Origin: CALBPI01 sp039821645
GTDB lineage: Bacteria; Pseudomonadota; Gammaproteobacteria; Steroidobacterales; Woeseiaceae
Direction of reading: 5' to 3'
Assembly: GCA_039821645.1 (NCBI GenBank)
Contig: JBCBNU010000016.1
Coordinates: forward strand, 1 to 49,891
DNA: 49,891 nucleotides
Shown: piece after piece, positions 32,947 to 42,553 of the stretch
Numbering within the stretch: the first letter of the stretch is position 1
How the letters are laid out: each line of letters begins with the position of its first letter
Program-made: the position numbers and the translations under genes
Notes under the pieces: generated by a model
The model's input: the letters and a program-made list of their open reading frames with translations, nothing else
What the model was told of the DNA's origin: nothing
The model's database searches: none

Positions 32947-33464
32947 TGTACGCACTCGACGACGATCGCCCGGAGCTCGTCGGCGACGGACAGTGGGTTG
33001 CGGACACGGCTGACGTCATCGGCAAGGTGACGCTGCACGCTGACGCAAGCGTGTGGTTTGGCAGCGTCCTGCGTGGCGACATGGAAAGAATCACTGTCGG
33101 TGCACGCACGAACATCCAAGATCACAGCGTGCTGCATACCGATGCTGGGTTCCCATTGGTGCTTGGAAAAGGTGTCACCGTGGGTCACCGAGTGATGCTA
33201 CACGGATGCCAAATCGGCGATAGTGCGCTCATCGGCATCGGCGCTACCGTGCTGAACGGCGCTATCATCGGCGCCAACTCACTGGTCGGCGCGCACGCGC
33301 TGGTAACCGAGGGCAAGACTTTCCCGGAAGGCGTGTTGATCATGGGCACACCCGCCAAAGTCGTTCGCGAGCTATCTGAACAAGAGATCGCCCATCTCAA
33401 ATTGAGTGCCGAGCACTACGTGGCCAACGCACATCGTTTTGCGACGGGACTCAAGCCCCTCTGA
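32943..33464 (+). CDS. Gamma-carbonic anhydrase family protein (YrdA/PaaY-like)
   Basis: Left-handed beta-helix protein of 173 residues built from hexapeptide repeats ('VGARTNIQDHSVLHTDAG', 'IGDSALIGIGATVLNGAIIG'). The zinc-binding histidines of the family fall in 'DHSVLH' and 'VGHRVMLHG'. Members include the CO2 hydratase Cam, and YrdA and PaaY with uncertain or thioesterase activity; which applies is not clear. The ATG at 32943 overlaps the gpmA stop (ATGATG), so the two are coupled. Seen as cytoplasmic, homotrimeric in the family. Confidence 0.9.
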   Translation: MMYALDDDRPELVGDGQWVADTADVIGKVTLHADASVWFGSVLRGDMERITVGARTNIQDHSVLHTDAGFPLVLGKGVTVGHRVMLHGCQIGDSALIGIGATVLNGAIIGANSLVGAHALVTEGKTFPEGVLIMGTPAKVVRELSEQEIAHLKLSAEHYVANAHRFATGLKPL

Positions 33465-33470
33465 CCACCA

Positions 33471-34367
33471 TCATTCTTGTGATGCAGGGTGGCTCGGCGG
33501 GTCGCGTCGTTCGTCCCATACCCGCACGACCCCCTCTTGCGATGTGCTTGCGCAGAGGATGCCATCACGCGTGTAAATTCGCCCGCGCGCGAAGCCACGC
33601 CCACCACTGGCGTTTGGGCTGTCCATCACATAGAGAAACCAGTCGTCTACTCGCATCGGGCGGTGAAACCAGAGTGCATGATCAAGACTCGCCATCTGTA
33701 CTTGCCCGGTGCCGTAGCGCAGCCCATGCGGCAGCGCACTAGTGCCAAGTAGCTCATAGTCCGAGACATACGCCAGCATGGCGCGATGCAAATCTGCGTC
33801 ATCGGGCAGGCGATCAACCGCGCGCACCCAGACGTGCTTGTAAGGCGCCCGCTCCCCGCGATGTACAAATGCCGGTGGCTCGACAGGACGGAACTCGAAG
33901 GGACGTTCCTCCGTCATGAAACGGCGCATCTTCGCAGGAAGCTGATCACCAACGTCGCGCGCGATATCCCGAGCATCAACAAGCGCTTCGGGCACTGGCA
34001 CTTCCGGCATATCGAACTGATGCGTCAAGCCGTCTTCAGGCACCTGGAAGGAAGCGGCCATGTTCAGGATCGGTCGTCCGTGCTGAATCGCGACCACACG
34101 ACGTACTGAAAAACTGCGACCGTCGCGCTGGCGATCGACTTCATAGACGATCGGCGCTTCCATATCTCCCCGGCGCAGAAAATAGGCGTGTAATGAGTTG
34201 GCGCAACGGTCATCGACGGTGTTTTGTGCCGCCGACAATGCTTGGCCGACTACCTGTCCGCCGAACACCTGCTCGCTGCCGATGTCCCGGCTCTCACCAC
34301 GAAAAATATTCGACTCGATTCGCTCTAGCGTCAGCAACTGACAAAGATCTGCTAGCACTGGGTCCAT
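33471..34367 (-). CDS. tesB: Acyl-CoA thioesterase II (TesB)
   Basis: Double hot-dog thioesterase of 298 residues that hydrolyses acyl-CoA to free fatty acid and CoA. The first hot-dog domain opens with 'NIFRGESRDIGSEQVFGGQV' and contains 'SLHAYFLRRGD'; the second contains 'QMASLDHALWFHRPMRVDDW', with the catalytic aspartate in 'LDHALWFH', and ends with 'GFARGRIYTRDGILCASTSQEG'. Length matches E. coli TesB (286). It is convergent with the gamma-carbonic anhydrase gene (6 bases apart) and divergent from the DUF1499 gene. Confidence 0.94.
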   Translation of the reverse strand: MDPVLADLCQLLTLERIESNIFRGESRDIGSEQVFGGQVVGQALSAAQNTVDDRCANSLHAYFLRRGDMEAPIVYEVDRQRDGRSFSVRRVVAIQHGRPILNMAASFQVPEDGLTHQFDMPEVPVPEALVDARDIARDVGDQLPAKMRRFMTEERPFEFRPVEPPAFVHRGERAPYKHVWVRAVDRLPDDADLHRAMLAYVSDYELLGTSALPHGLRYGTGQVQMASLDHALWFHRPMRVDDWFLYVMDSPNASGGRGFARGRIYTRDGILCASTSQEGVVRVWDERRDPPSHPASQE

Positions 34368-34429
34368 GGTTCACTCCGAACAGGTCAGCTCAGTATTAGA
34401 GCACAAGGGCCGCGATTAGACCCCCACCG

Positions 34430-34462
34430 CCTGAAGCGTTATCCTCACGCCGCTTCAGGGAG
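34430..34462 (+). promoter_or_regulatory. Hairpin overlapping the ribosome-binding site of the DUF1499 gene
   Basis: CCTGAAGCG (34430-34438) pairs perfectly with CGCTTCAGG (34451-34459), 9 bp around 12 bases. The likely Shine-Dalgarno AGGGAG (34457-34462) of the gene starting at 34469 begins inside the right arm. Folding would hide part of it. No T tract follows. It could be a translational control element; the alternative is a chance palindrome or a protein site on DNA in this divergent region. Confidence 0.5.
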
Positions 34463-34468
34463 ATCACT

Positions 34469-35218
34469 ATGACTGGAAAACGCACCCTCGGCGATCGTCT
34501 CGCCATGATCGCAAAACTTGAGACCTTCAGTGCGGTCGCATTGTTACTGGTTGCAGGCCCCGGTCATCGCTACGGTTTCATCCCGACGAAGATTGCAGTA
34601 TTGCTGAGCCTCGCCGCGCTGCTGTTAGGTGCCATTGCCCTGCTGTGCGCGATCGCGGCGCTATTGCTGCCGTCCCAGAACCGTCGCACCGGCATGCTAG
34701 CAGGATGTCTGATCGTTAGCGGTGCGCTCAGCGCCACGCTCGTTTCGTGGACGATCAAGGGCGCGTCGGTGCCGCAAATACACGACATCACAACTGATCT
34801 CACAAACCCACCGCAGTTCCAGCTGCTCGCAGGGGCGCGCGCCGGTGCTGCTAATCCCGACGCTTATCCTGGCGCGGAGTTCGCGAATCAACAGCGCGAC
34901 GCCTACCCGGACATCACGCCGCTAGAGGTCAGCAACAAGGATATTGATGAGATCCTCGATCTCGCGGAGGCTACGGCCGTCGCACAAGGTTGGAACTCAG
35001 TCATGCGCCAGGCGGGTAGCAATCAAATTGAAGCCACCGACGTGACGTTCTGGTTCGGCTACAAGGACGACATCATTATTCGAGTCACCGAATCAGCAGG
35101 TGGGTCGCGCATCGATGTGCGATCGAAGTCCCGGGTTGGTCAAAGCGACCTCGGTACGAACGCGGACCGAATCGCCCAGTACCTCGATGATCTGGCGACT
35201 GTGCTGGGTACGGGTTAA
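34469..35218 (+). CDS. DUF1499 membrane protein
   Basis: Inner-membrane protein of 249 residues. Three hydrophobic helices occupy roughly 13-30, 38-65 and 74-92 ('LSLAALLLGAIALLCAIAAL', 'MLAGCLIVSGALSATLVSW'). The C-terminal soluble domain (~105-249) has the DUF1499 pattern: 'IHDITTDLTNPPQF' near its start, 'TFWFGYKDDIIIRV' and 'SRIDVRSKSRVGQSDLGTNA'. The function of DUF1499 is unknown. A perfect hairpin overlaps its ribosome-binding site. Its stop interlocks with that of the convergent DUF962 gene in TTAA at 35215-35218. Confidence 0.88.
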   Translation: MTGKRTLGDRLAMIAKLETFSAVALLLVAGPGHRYGFIPTKIAVLLSLAALLLGAIALLCAIAALLLPSQNRRTGMLAGCLIVSGALSATLVSWTIKGASVPQIHDITTDLTNPPQFQLLAGARAGAANPDAYPGAEFANQQRDAYPDITPLEVSNKDIDEILDLAEATAVAQGWNSVMRQAGSNQIEATDVTFWFGYKDDIIIRVTESAGGSRIDVRSKSRVGQSDLGTNADRIAQYLDDLATVLGTG

Positions 35219-35544
35219 CGCAGCAGAGAAACCCGGCCGATCAAAATATCGCGGTACATGACCCAGTCTCCAGCAAGACTGTAAAGCGGAAATTTGAACG
35301 TCGCGGGCTTATTTCGCTCAAAGGCGAAGTGCCCCACCCACGCGAATCCGTAGCCACATATCGGCATCAACAACAGCCACCAGAGGTTACCTGTCGCGAT
35401 TATCAAGGCGATGATGCTGAGGACGCCGGTTGTGCCGATGAAATGCATTCTCCGGCAATTCACGTCGGCGTGTTCTGCCAGGTAGTATCGATAAAACTGG
35501 GAGAAGGACTCGAACGAGAGTTCTGACGATTCGGCGTTATTCAC
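35215..35544 (-). CDS. DUF962 / Mpo1-like membrane protein
   Basis: Membrane protein of 109 residues. It opens with 'SFSQFYRYYLAEHADVNCRRMHFIGTT' features (the conserved YxxxH...N...H segment, with H near 25 and 34), then two or three hydrophobic helices and the conserved 'YGFAWVGHFAFERNKPATF' with its histidine. This is the DUF962 family, whose yeast member Mpo1 is an iron-dependent dioxygenase for 2-hydroxy fatty acids; the conserved histidines fit that. The bacterial role is unknown. Its start lies within the end of the SDR gene (4-base overlap), and an acyl-CoA ligase is two genes upstream, so lipid metabolism is a fair inference. Confidence 0.88.
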   Translation of the reverse strand: MNNAESSELSFESFSQFYRYYLAEHADVNCRRMHFIGTTGVLSIIALIIATGNLWWLLLMPICGYGFAWVGHFAFERNKPATFKFPLYSLAGDWVMYRDILIGRVSLLR

Positions 35545-36296
35545 GTCTGTTGCACCGTACCACCGTCTACGACAATGCCAGTACCGGTTACGAATGCTGC
35601 ATCGTCACTCGCGAGGAATAGCGCAACGCGAGCGACGTCGAGCGGCTCGCCCAGTCGTCCCATAGAGCATCTCTGAATCCACGCGTCGCGCAGTTCAGGG
35701 TTCTGCCGGAATCCCTCACGCGTCATGTTGGTCATGATCGCACCCGGCTGGATGTAGTTCACGGTGATACCGTGCTTTCCGACCTCGCCCGCAAGCGACT
35801 TGGTCAACCCCGCCACGGCGTGTTTGGACGCCACGTACGCAGAAAGGAATCGCCCGCCCATAAACGAATAGATCGAGCCAAGATTGATGATCCTGCCGGC
35901 CGGGCTGCGTTTTAGGAGCGGCACCGCCATTCGAGAAAGACGAAATACGGGTCGAAGATTGTTTGCCATTACCGTATCCCAAAGCTCATCCGGACTCTTT
36001 TCAACGCTTTGCATGTTGCTGATGCCGGCATTGTTCACCAGGATATCCAATCCGCCGAGATCGCTGTTCACTAGCTCCAAAAGGCGCTCGGGTGCATCAT
36101 CTGTGGACACATCCAGCACATGGCCGGTGACGTTGGCGACGCCGGCGAAACGCTCTTCGATACCCGAGTCGGGCAAATCCACGCCCACAACGATTGCCCC
36201 ATGCTGCGCAAAAACACGCGCGATTGCCTCACCGATGCCGGTGGCAGCGCCGGTCACCACGGCACGCATTTGATGGAGTCTTTGTTTTTCCTGCAC
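35541..36296 (-). CDS. Short-chain dehydrogenase/reductase (SDR)
   Basis: Classical SDR of 251 residues. The cofactor site is 'VVTGAATGIGEAIARVFAQH', with 'VGVDLPD' favouring NAD, then 'DILVNNAGIS' and the catalytic S-Y-K in 'NLGSIYSFMGGRFLSAYVASKHAV'-region pieces (S of 'GSIYS', Y of 'SAYVASK'). The start may be GTG 36296, sharing one base with the upstream stop (TAGTG), or ATG 36269 nine codons later. Substrate is not predictable; it lies in a minus-strand run with an acyl-CoA ligase, a small membrane protein and a DUF962 protein. Confidence 0.9.
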   Translation of the reverse strand: MQEKQRLHQMRAVVTGAATGIGEAIARVFAQHGAIVVGVDLPDSGIEERFAGVANVTGHVLDVSTDDAPERLLELVNSDLGGLDILVNNAGISNMQSVEKSPDELWDTVMANNLRPVFRLSRMAVPLLKRSPAGRIINLGSIYSFMGGRFLSAYVASKHAVAGLTKSLAGEVGKHGITVNYIQPGAIMTNMTREGFRQNPELRDAWIQRCSMGRLGEPLDVARVALFLASDDAAFVTGTGIVVDGGTVQQT

Positions 36297-36487
36297 TAGC
36301 CTGTTCCCTTATCGTTTTGGACAGCGAGCAGCGCCGCTGCACTGATCGTCGCCAATATACCGACGATGAACCCCGCAATTGCATGCACAGTTCGCGCTTC
36401 TTCGAACACGGCCCACCATGTTGCCTGACCGAGCGATAAAGCACCGATCACAAACAGCAACAACGGCAACGCACGAATTTTTTCCAA
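36296..36487 (-). CDS. Small two-helix membrane protein, unknown
   Basis: Unrecognised protein of 63 residues made of two hydrophobic helices (~7-28 and ~38-56, 'LPLLLFVIGALSLGQATWW' and 'IAGFIVGILATISAAALLAV') separated by a short charged loop. The start is TTG 36487 with GAGGCGAG a few bases upstream. It fills the space between the acyl-CoA ligase (stop 36509) and the SDR, and overlaps the SDR start by one base, so it is likely a real gene of the operon. No family is claimed. Confidence 0.6.
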   Translation of the reverse strand: MEKIRALPLLLFVIGALSLGQATWWAVFEEARTVHAIAGFIVGILATISAAALLAVQNDKGTG

Positions 36488-36508
36488 GACTCGCCTCGTC
36501 GCGGTTTA

Positions 36509-38143
<1,635 letters not shown>

Positions 38144-38224
38144 TACTCCCCCCTTTGGTCGAATGCCGTGTGAGTTAACTTGTCGAAGTGTGCATGAAAG
38201 CGTAATTGCTCACCACCCCGGACG

Positions 38225-40126
38225 TCACTTCTGGCGTAGCGACGCTGCGAGGTCTTCGAGTTCAGTCCAGCGCGTCAACAAAGACTCATAGGTAGCCTCG
38301 GTCTGCGCAAGATCATCGAGTACAGGTTGCACGGTTCGCTCGAAGTCCTGTTCGTAAAAGCCGGGGTCAGCGGTCTGTGCTTGCAGCGCCGCCATCCGCT
38401 CTTCGAAATGTGCGATCTGCTCAGGCAATGCATCCAGCTCCCGCTGGTCCTTATACGAGAGTTTGGATGACTTCTTGGTAAGGCGGGGCTCACCGTCATC
38501 ACGATTAATGTCACCCTTGTGACGCGGCCGATCACTGACTGCAAGCTTTCGCCCCTTTCGCATCCAGTCTGAGAAATTTCCAACGAAACGCTCGACCTTA
38601 CCCCCGGATTCAAACACCAAAGTGCTGCTCACCACATTGTCGAGAAATTGACGATCATGGCTCACCACGATCAACGTCCCCGTGTAAGCGCCCAGTTGTG
38701 TCTCCAGGACTTGCAGCGTCTCCACGTCGAGATCATTGGTTGGCTCATCAAGCACCAGAAAGTTACTCGGCTGGCTCAGAAGTCTTGCAAGCACTACCCG
38801 GTTTTTTTCGCCGCCGGATAATGCTGACACCGGGGACAAGATCCGCTTCGGTGAAAACAGAAACCCTCGAAGATACCCGACCACGTGTCGTGCTTTGCCG
38901 TTGAGTACAATGTAGTCATTGCCCTCGCCGACGACCTCGGCAATCGTCCTGTCGCCATCGAGCTCCCGACGTAACTGATCAAAATAGCCGATTTCAAGAT
39001 TAGTGCCGTGCTTGATCGTCCCGCCATGCGGCTCGAGCTCACCCAACATCAGCTTCAAAAGGGTGCTCTTGCCAACACCGTTGTTGCCCACCAGACCAAT
39101 CCGGTCGCCGCGTTGTATCGTCAGGCTAAGCTTATCGATCAGCAGATGCTCTCCATAGCCGAAAGAGACGTTGTGCAACTGAATCGCCTTTCGTCCTGAC
39201 TGCTCTGCCGTCTCAATATGTACCCGTGCCGATTGCGGCCGCTTTCTGCGTTGTGCCGCTGTGTCACGCATCGCGTGCAGCGCTCTAACGCGACCTTCGT
39301 TTCGCGTCCGACGGGCCTTGATCCCTTGTCGAATCCACGCCTCTTCTTCGGCAAGGCGCTTATCGAATTTGGCGTTCTGCTCATCCTCCTCTTCCCAGGC
39401 TTGGTGTCTGGCCTCGAGGTACTGGCGAAAATCGCCGGGCCAGCTAACCAGCTTCCCACGATCGATATCGAGGATGCGTGTCGCGAGCTTCTGCAAAAAT
39501 GCACGATCATGCGTCACAAAGACGATGCTGCCCGTGAAGCTGAGCAGACGCCGCTCAAGCCATTCGATCGTATTGATATCAAGGTGGTTGGTCGGTTCAT
39601 CCAGGAGCAATACGTCTGGCGCAAGCACGAGTGCGCGGGCGAGCGCCACCCGTCGACGCCAACCACCCGACAGCCTGCTCATCGGTGTGTCACCCGGGAG
39701 TCCCAATTCGCTCACCGTTCGCTCGATACGCTTTTCGATGTTCCAGGCATCGCGAGCATCAAGTTCACTCTGCAGCTGTGAGACTTCATCGGAGTTTGCG
39801 GCACCTGAAGCAGTCAGTTCCGTGAAGCGACGGCGTAATTCCAGCAATGACGACAGTGCTTCTCCGACGAATTCTGAAGCGGTTTGCTCGCTCGCAGGGG
39901 GCAAGGCTTGTGGCAGTTCCGCGACGACCAAACCCTCTTTGCGCACGATCTCACCGTCGTCGGGTATGAGCGCCCCGGAAATTAGCTTCAGGGTCGTCGA
40001 CTTACCCGCGCCATTGCGCCCTACGACGCACACGCGCTCTCCCGGCTCGAGAGAAAAGTCGGCCGCATCGAGCACCGGGTCTGCGCCGAACTCGACTCGG
40101 ATATCATCAAAACGAAGAAGCGCCAT
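38225..40126 (-). CDS. uup: ABC-F family ATPase Uup
   Basis: Cytoplasmic ABC-F protein of 633 residues without membrane domains; family members act on ribosomes or DNA. Two ATPase domains are complete: Walker A 'GRNGAGKSTTLK' and signature 'LSGGWRRRVALARAL' in the first, 'GNNGVGKSTLLK' and 'LSGGEKNRVVLARLL' in the second, each with 'LLDEPTNHLD' or 'VLDEPTNDLD'. The linker and the C-terminal coiled coil ('KLSYKDQRELDALPEQIAHF', to 'EDLAASLRQK') identify Uup. A TATACT lies only 6 bases before the ATG at 40126, so a leaderless transcript is possible. Confidence 0.93.
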   Translation of the reverse strand: MALLRFDDIRVEFGADPVLDAADFSLEPGERVCVVGRNGAGKSTTLKLISGALIPDDGEIVRKEGLVVAELPQALPPASEQTASEFVGEALSSLLELRRRFTELTASGAANSDEVSQLQSELDARDAWNIEKRIERTVSELGLPGDTPMSRLSGGWRRRVALARALVLAPDVLLLDEPTNHLDINTIEWLERRLLSFTGSIVFVTHDRAFLQKLATRILDIDRGKLVSWPGDFRQYLEARHQAWEEEDEQNAKFDKRLAEEEAWIRQGIKARRTRNEGRVRALHAMRDTAAQRRKRPQSARVHIETAEQSGRKAIQLHNVSFGYGEHLLIDKLSLTIQRGDRIGLVGNNGVGKSTLLKLMLGELEPHGGTIKHGTNLEIGYFDQLRRELDGDRTIAEVVGEGNDYIVLNGKARHVVGYLRGFLFSPKRILSPVSALSGGEKNRVVLARLLSQPSNFLVLDEPTNDLDVETLQVLETQLGAYTGTLIVVSHDRQFLDNVVSSTLVFESGGKVERFVGNFSDWMRKGRKLAVSDRPRHKGDINRDDGEPRLTKKSSKLSYKDQRELDALPEQIAHFEERMAALQAQTADPGFYEQDFERTVQPVLDDLAQTEATYESLLTRWTELEDLAASLRQK

Positions 40127-40177
40127 CCGCCTAGTATACTGCGCCAGAGACTGACGACGCGCTGTTGAGGGTAGACA

Positions 40178-41119
40178 ATGAAGGTGGCCTTAGCCCAGAT
40201 TGCACCGGTTTTGCTGGACCGTGACTCGACTCTCGCCCGGGTCTGTGACGCGATGAACACAGCGAGCGATGCTCAACTCATTGTGTTTGGGGAAGGTCTG
40301 CTCCCGGGGTATCCATTCTGGGTTGAGCGTACGGACGGTGCACGATTCAACTCCGATACCCAAAAAGAATGGTATTCGCGCTATTTGAGCGCGGCCATCG
40401 ATATCGACACTGGCGATCTTGCGGTGGTTTGCGATCTTGCACGGGAGCTCAATCTCGCCGTGTATCTCGGGATCATGGAAAAGCCTATCGAGCGTGGCGG
40501 ACACAGCCTGTACGCGTCGCTTGTCTATATCGATGCAGCAGGTCAAATCCAGAGCGTGCATCGCAAACTGATGCCAACTTATGAAGAACGGCTTGTTTGG
40601 TCACCCGGCGACGGGCATGGACTTGTCGCACACGAGCTCGGCGAGTTTCGGGTGGGCGGGCTGAACTGTTGGGAGAACTGGATGCCACTCGCACGCGCGG
40701 CGCTTTACGCACAGGGCGTGAACCTGCATGTGGCCGTGTGGCCCGGCAACCTGAATAACACCGAGTGGATCACGAGGTTTATTGCACGCGAGTCACGCAG
40801 TTTCGTGGTCTCAGTCTCCGGATTGATGCGTGAGGAGGACCTGAACTCCGATGCAATGCCCGACACGCAATGGCACGCAGACCAAACGCTCGCAAACGGC
40901 GGATCATGCGTCGCAGGTCCCGATGGGGAGTGGTTACTCGAACCGGTCATTGACAAAAGCGGCGTGTTCGTCGTCGAGTTGGATCGTCAAGATATCAACC
41001 GTGAACGTCAGAACTTCGATCCAAGCGGACACTACGCTAGGCCGGATGTACTGCAGCTGAGCGTCAACCGGGAGCGGCTCAAACCCGCGGTTTTCAACGA
41101 TGAAGAGCCAGAAACGTGA
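40178..41119 (+). CDS. Nitrilase / carbon-nitrogen hydrolase
   Basis: Enzyme of 313 residues of the nitrilase superfamily, closest by motifs to true nitrilases that convert nitriles to acids. The catalytic triad is E39 ('FGEGLLPGYPFW'), K130 ('HRKLMPTYEERLVW') and C164 ('GGLNCWENWMPLARAAL'). The start ATG 40178 has GAGGG 6 bases upstream. Its stop overlaps the next gene's GTG start (GTGA), coupling it to an inositol-phosphatase-like protein. Cyanide dihydratases share these motifs, so the substrate is open. Divergent from uup. Confidence 0.92.
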   Translation: MKVALAQIAPVLLDRDSTLARVCDAMNTASDAQLIVFGEGLLPGYPFWVERTDGARFNSDTQKEWYSRYLSAAIDIDTGDLAVVCDLARELNLAVYLGIMEKPIERGGHSLYASLVYIDAAGQIQSVHRKLMPTYEERLVWSPGDGHGLVAHELGEFRVGGLNCWENWMPLARAALYAQGVNLHVAVWPGNLNNTEWITRFIARESRSFVVSVSGLMREEDLNSDAMPDTQWHADQTLANGGSCVAGPDGEWLLEPVIDKSGVFVVELDRQDINRERQNFDPSGHYARPDVLQLSVNRERLKPAVFNDEEPET

Positions 41120-42009
41120 TTGACCGGTCGGCACCATCGGGGCGCGAACGTACGGCTATGCGGCGAGCGGTGTTCGATTTTCAAAACCGAATGCTTGAGC
41201 CGCTGCTTGTCGCTGGCCGCTATGCCATGCGGCTACAGTCGCGTCTCAAACAAGAGCAACACATGAAAGCCGGCGACGCCTGGCAGTCTGCGTTAACCGA
41301 TGCCGATATCGGCATACAACAGGTATTCGAAGCGTTCGTCCTCGCCGAATTCCCTTCGTGGAATTTCTTCGGCGAAGAGCATGAATCCACTAGCAACACA
41401 GGATACTTTCCTCCGCACGCCGACGCTTGCGTAATGCTCGACCCGATCAACGGCACCCGACTTTACCGGGACCAGAGCATCTTTTTTGATGTGCTCGTAT
41501 CACTCCGTTGGCGCGAACAGATCATCGCGACGATGAGCTACCACCCGGCGCGAGAACTTTTGTTTGGTGCGAACCTTTTTGCCGCAAATTATGTGCGGTC
41601 CGGCGCAAAGCTCGCGAAGACCACGCTGCTGCCGACACCCAAAGTTGTGAACGCGGCGATCGGCACCTATCAGACGGGAGATGCGCTGCGCTCAGTAGTG
41701 GCGGATGTGCACCCGACCTTTGATTTCAGCCTGGACTATGATCCTGATGATCCCCGCTGTTGCCTCAACAGCGTGTTTACCGGTGAGCTAGGTGGCTATC
41801 TGATGCTGAACTGCGCAATTCTGGACATTGGTGCAACCGCGTTCGCGGTCCAACGCGCGGGTGGAATCGCTTCCAAACCCGATGGCACACCGCTGGAGAT
41901 TTTCGACCGGTTCAACCCCGAATCACGACATGACCTTCTCGTAGCAAGGGATCCCGAATTGCACTCGCGCGTGGCAAGCGCGATCAAGGAATCTGGTTTG
42001 TGGACCTGA
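41116..42009 (+). CDS. Inositol monophosphatase-like protein with altered metal site
   Basis: Protein of 297 residues with the inositol-phosphatase fold. Recognisable pieces are 'SALTDADIGIQQVFEAF', E87/E88 in 'FFGEEHE', D109 in 'MLDPINGTRLYRDQ', and D237 in 'AILDIGATAFAVQRAGG'. In working family members the second motif is DP(I/L)DGT with the second Asp binding metal; here it is N112. The WD of the last motif is LD. Activity may therefore be lost or changed. The GTG start at 41116 overlaps the nitrilase stop by 4 bases. Compare the intact SuhB at 2920-3744. No substrate is proposed. Confidence 0.82.
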   Translation: MIDRSAPSGRERTAMRRAVFDFQNRMLEPLLVAGRYAMRLQSRLKQEQHMKAGDAWQSALTDADIGIQQVFEAFVLAEFPSWNFFGEEHESTSNTGYFPPHADACVMLDPINGTRLYRDQSIFFDVLVSLRWREQIIATMSYHPARELLFGANLFAANYVRSGAKLAKTTLLPTPKVVNAAIGTYQTGDALRSVVADVHPTFDFSLDYDPDDPRCCLNSVFTGELGGYLMLNCAILDIGATAFAVQRAGGIASKPDGTPLEIFDRFNPESRHDLLVARDPELHSRVASAIKESGLWT

Positions 42010-42018
42010 CCGGATCGA

Positions 42019-42480
42019 CTATTCCGCGAGGAAATACAGACCGATCGTGTCTGCGGTGCAGGCGGGCTTGCGGGCGCCCTCGAGCTCGATCGCGTGCTCG
42101 GACACTAGGTACAACGCACCCGCACGCTTGCGTGCTTGTGCCAGTTTGGTACGAATCCGGACTCGGTCTCCCGAGCACACCATGCTGGAAAATCTGACCT
42201 TGTTGCAGCCGAAGTTGATGGTCCTCTCCAAACCCACAAAATCGACGAAATCACGGGTCAACCGAGGAATCAAAGCCAGAGTTAGATAGCCATGCGCAAT
42301 GGTTCGCCCGCCAGGCAGCTCTTTGGCCGCGCGCTCAGGATTCACATGTATCCACTGGTCATCACCGGTCGCTTCGGCAAACTGATCGATATCCTTTTGG
42401 GTGATCGGATACCAATCGGACACGCCAATTTCCCGCCCTACGAACGCCTGCGCATCCTCTACCGAGGTTATCCTTATCAC
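42019..42480 (-). CDS. MaoC-like hot-dog dehydratase
   Basis: Single hot-dog protein of about 153 residues, of the (R)-specific enoyl-CoA hydratase (MaoC) type. The hydratase motif is 'FAEATGDDQWIHVNPERA', with the catalytic D and H, followed by 'GGRTIAHGYLTLALIPRL' and 'FGCNKVRFSSMVCSGDRVRI'. The start is uncertain: GTG 42480 gives 'RITSVEDAQAFVG' near the N-terminus, and TTG 42498 adds six residues. It would hydrate enoyl-CoA to (R)-3-hydroxyacyl-CoA. It converges on the phosphatase-like gene with 9 bases between. Confidence 0.88.
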   Translation of the reverse strand: MIRITSVEDAQAFVGREIGVSDWYPITQKDIDQFAEATGDDQWIHVNPERAAKELPGGRTIAHGYLTLALIPRLTRDFVDFVGLERTINFGCNKVRFSSMVCSGDRVRIRTKLAQARKRAGALYLVSEHAIELEGARKPACTADTIGLYFLAE

Positions 42481-42553
42481 GATACGAGACCTGAGCAACT
42501 CACCCGACTACGAAGTGCACGATGCCCGAGATTGATCAAAACCTCAAAGACTG

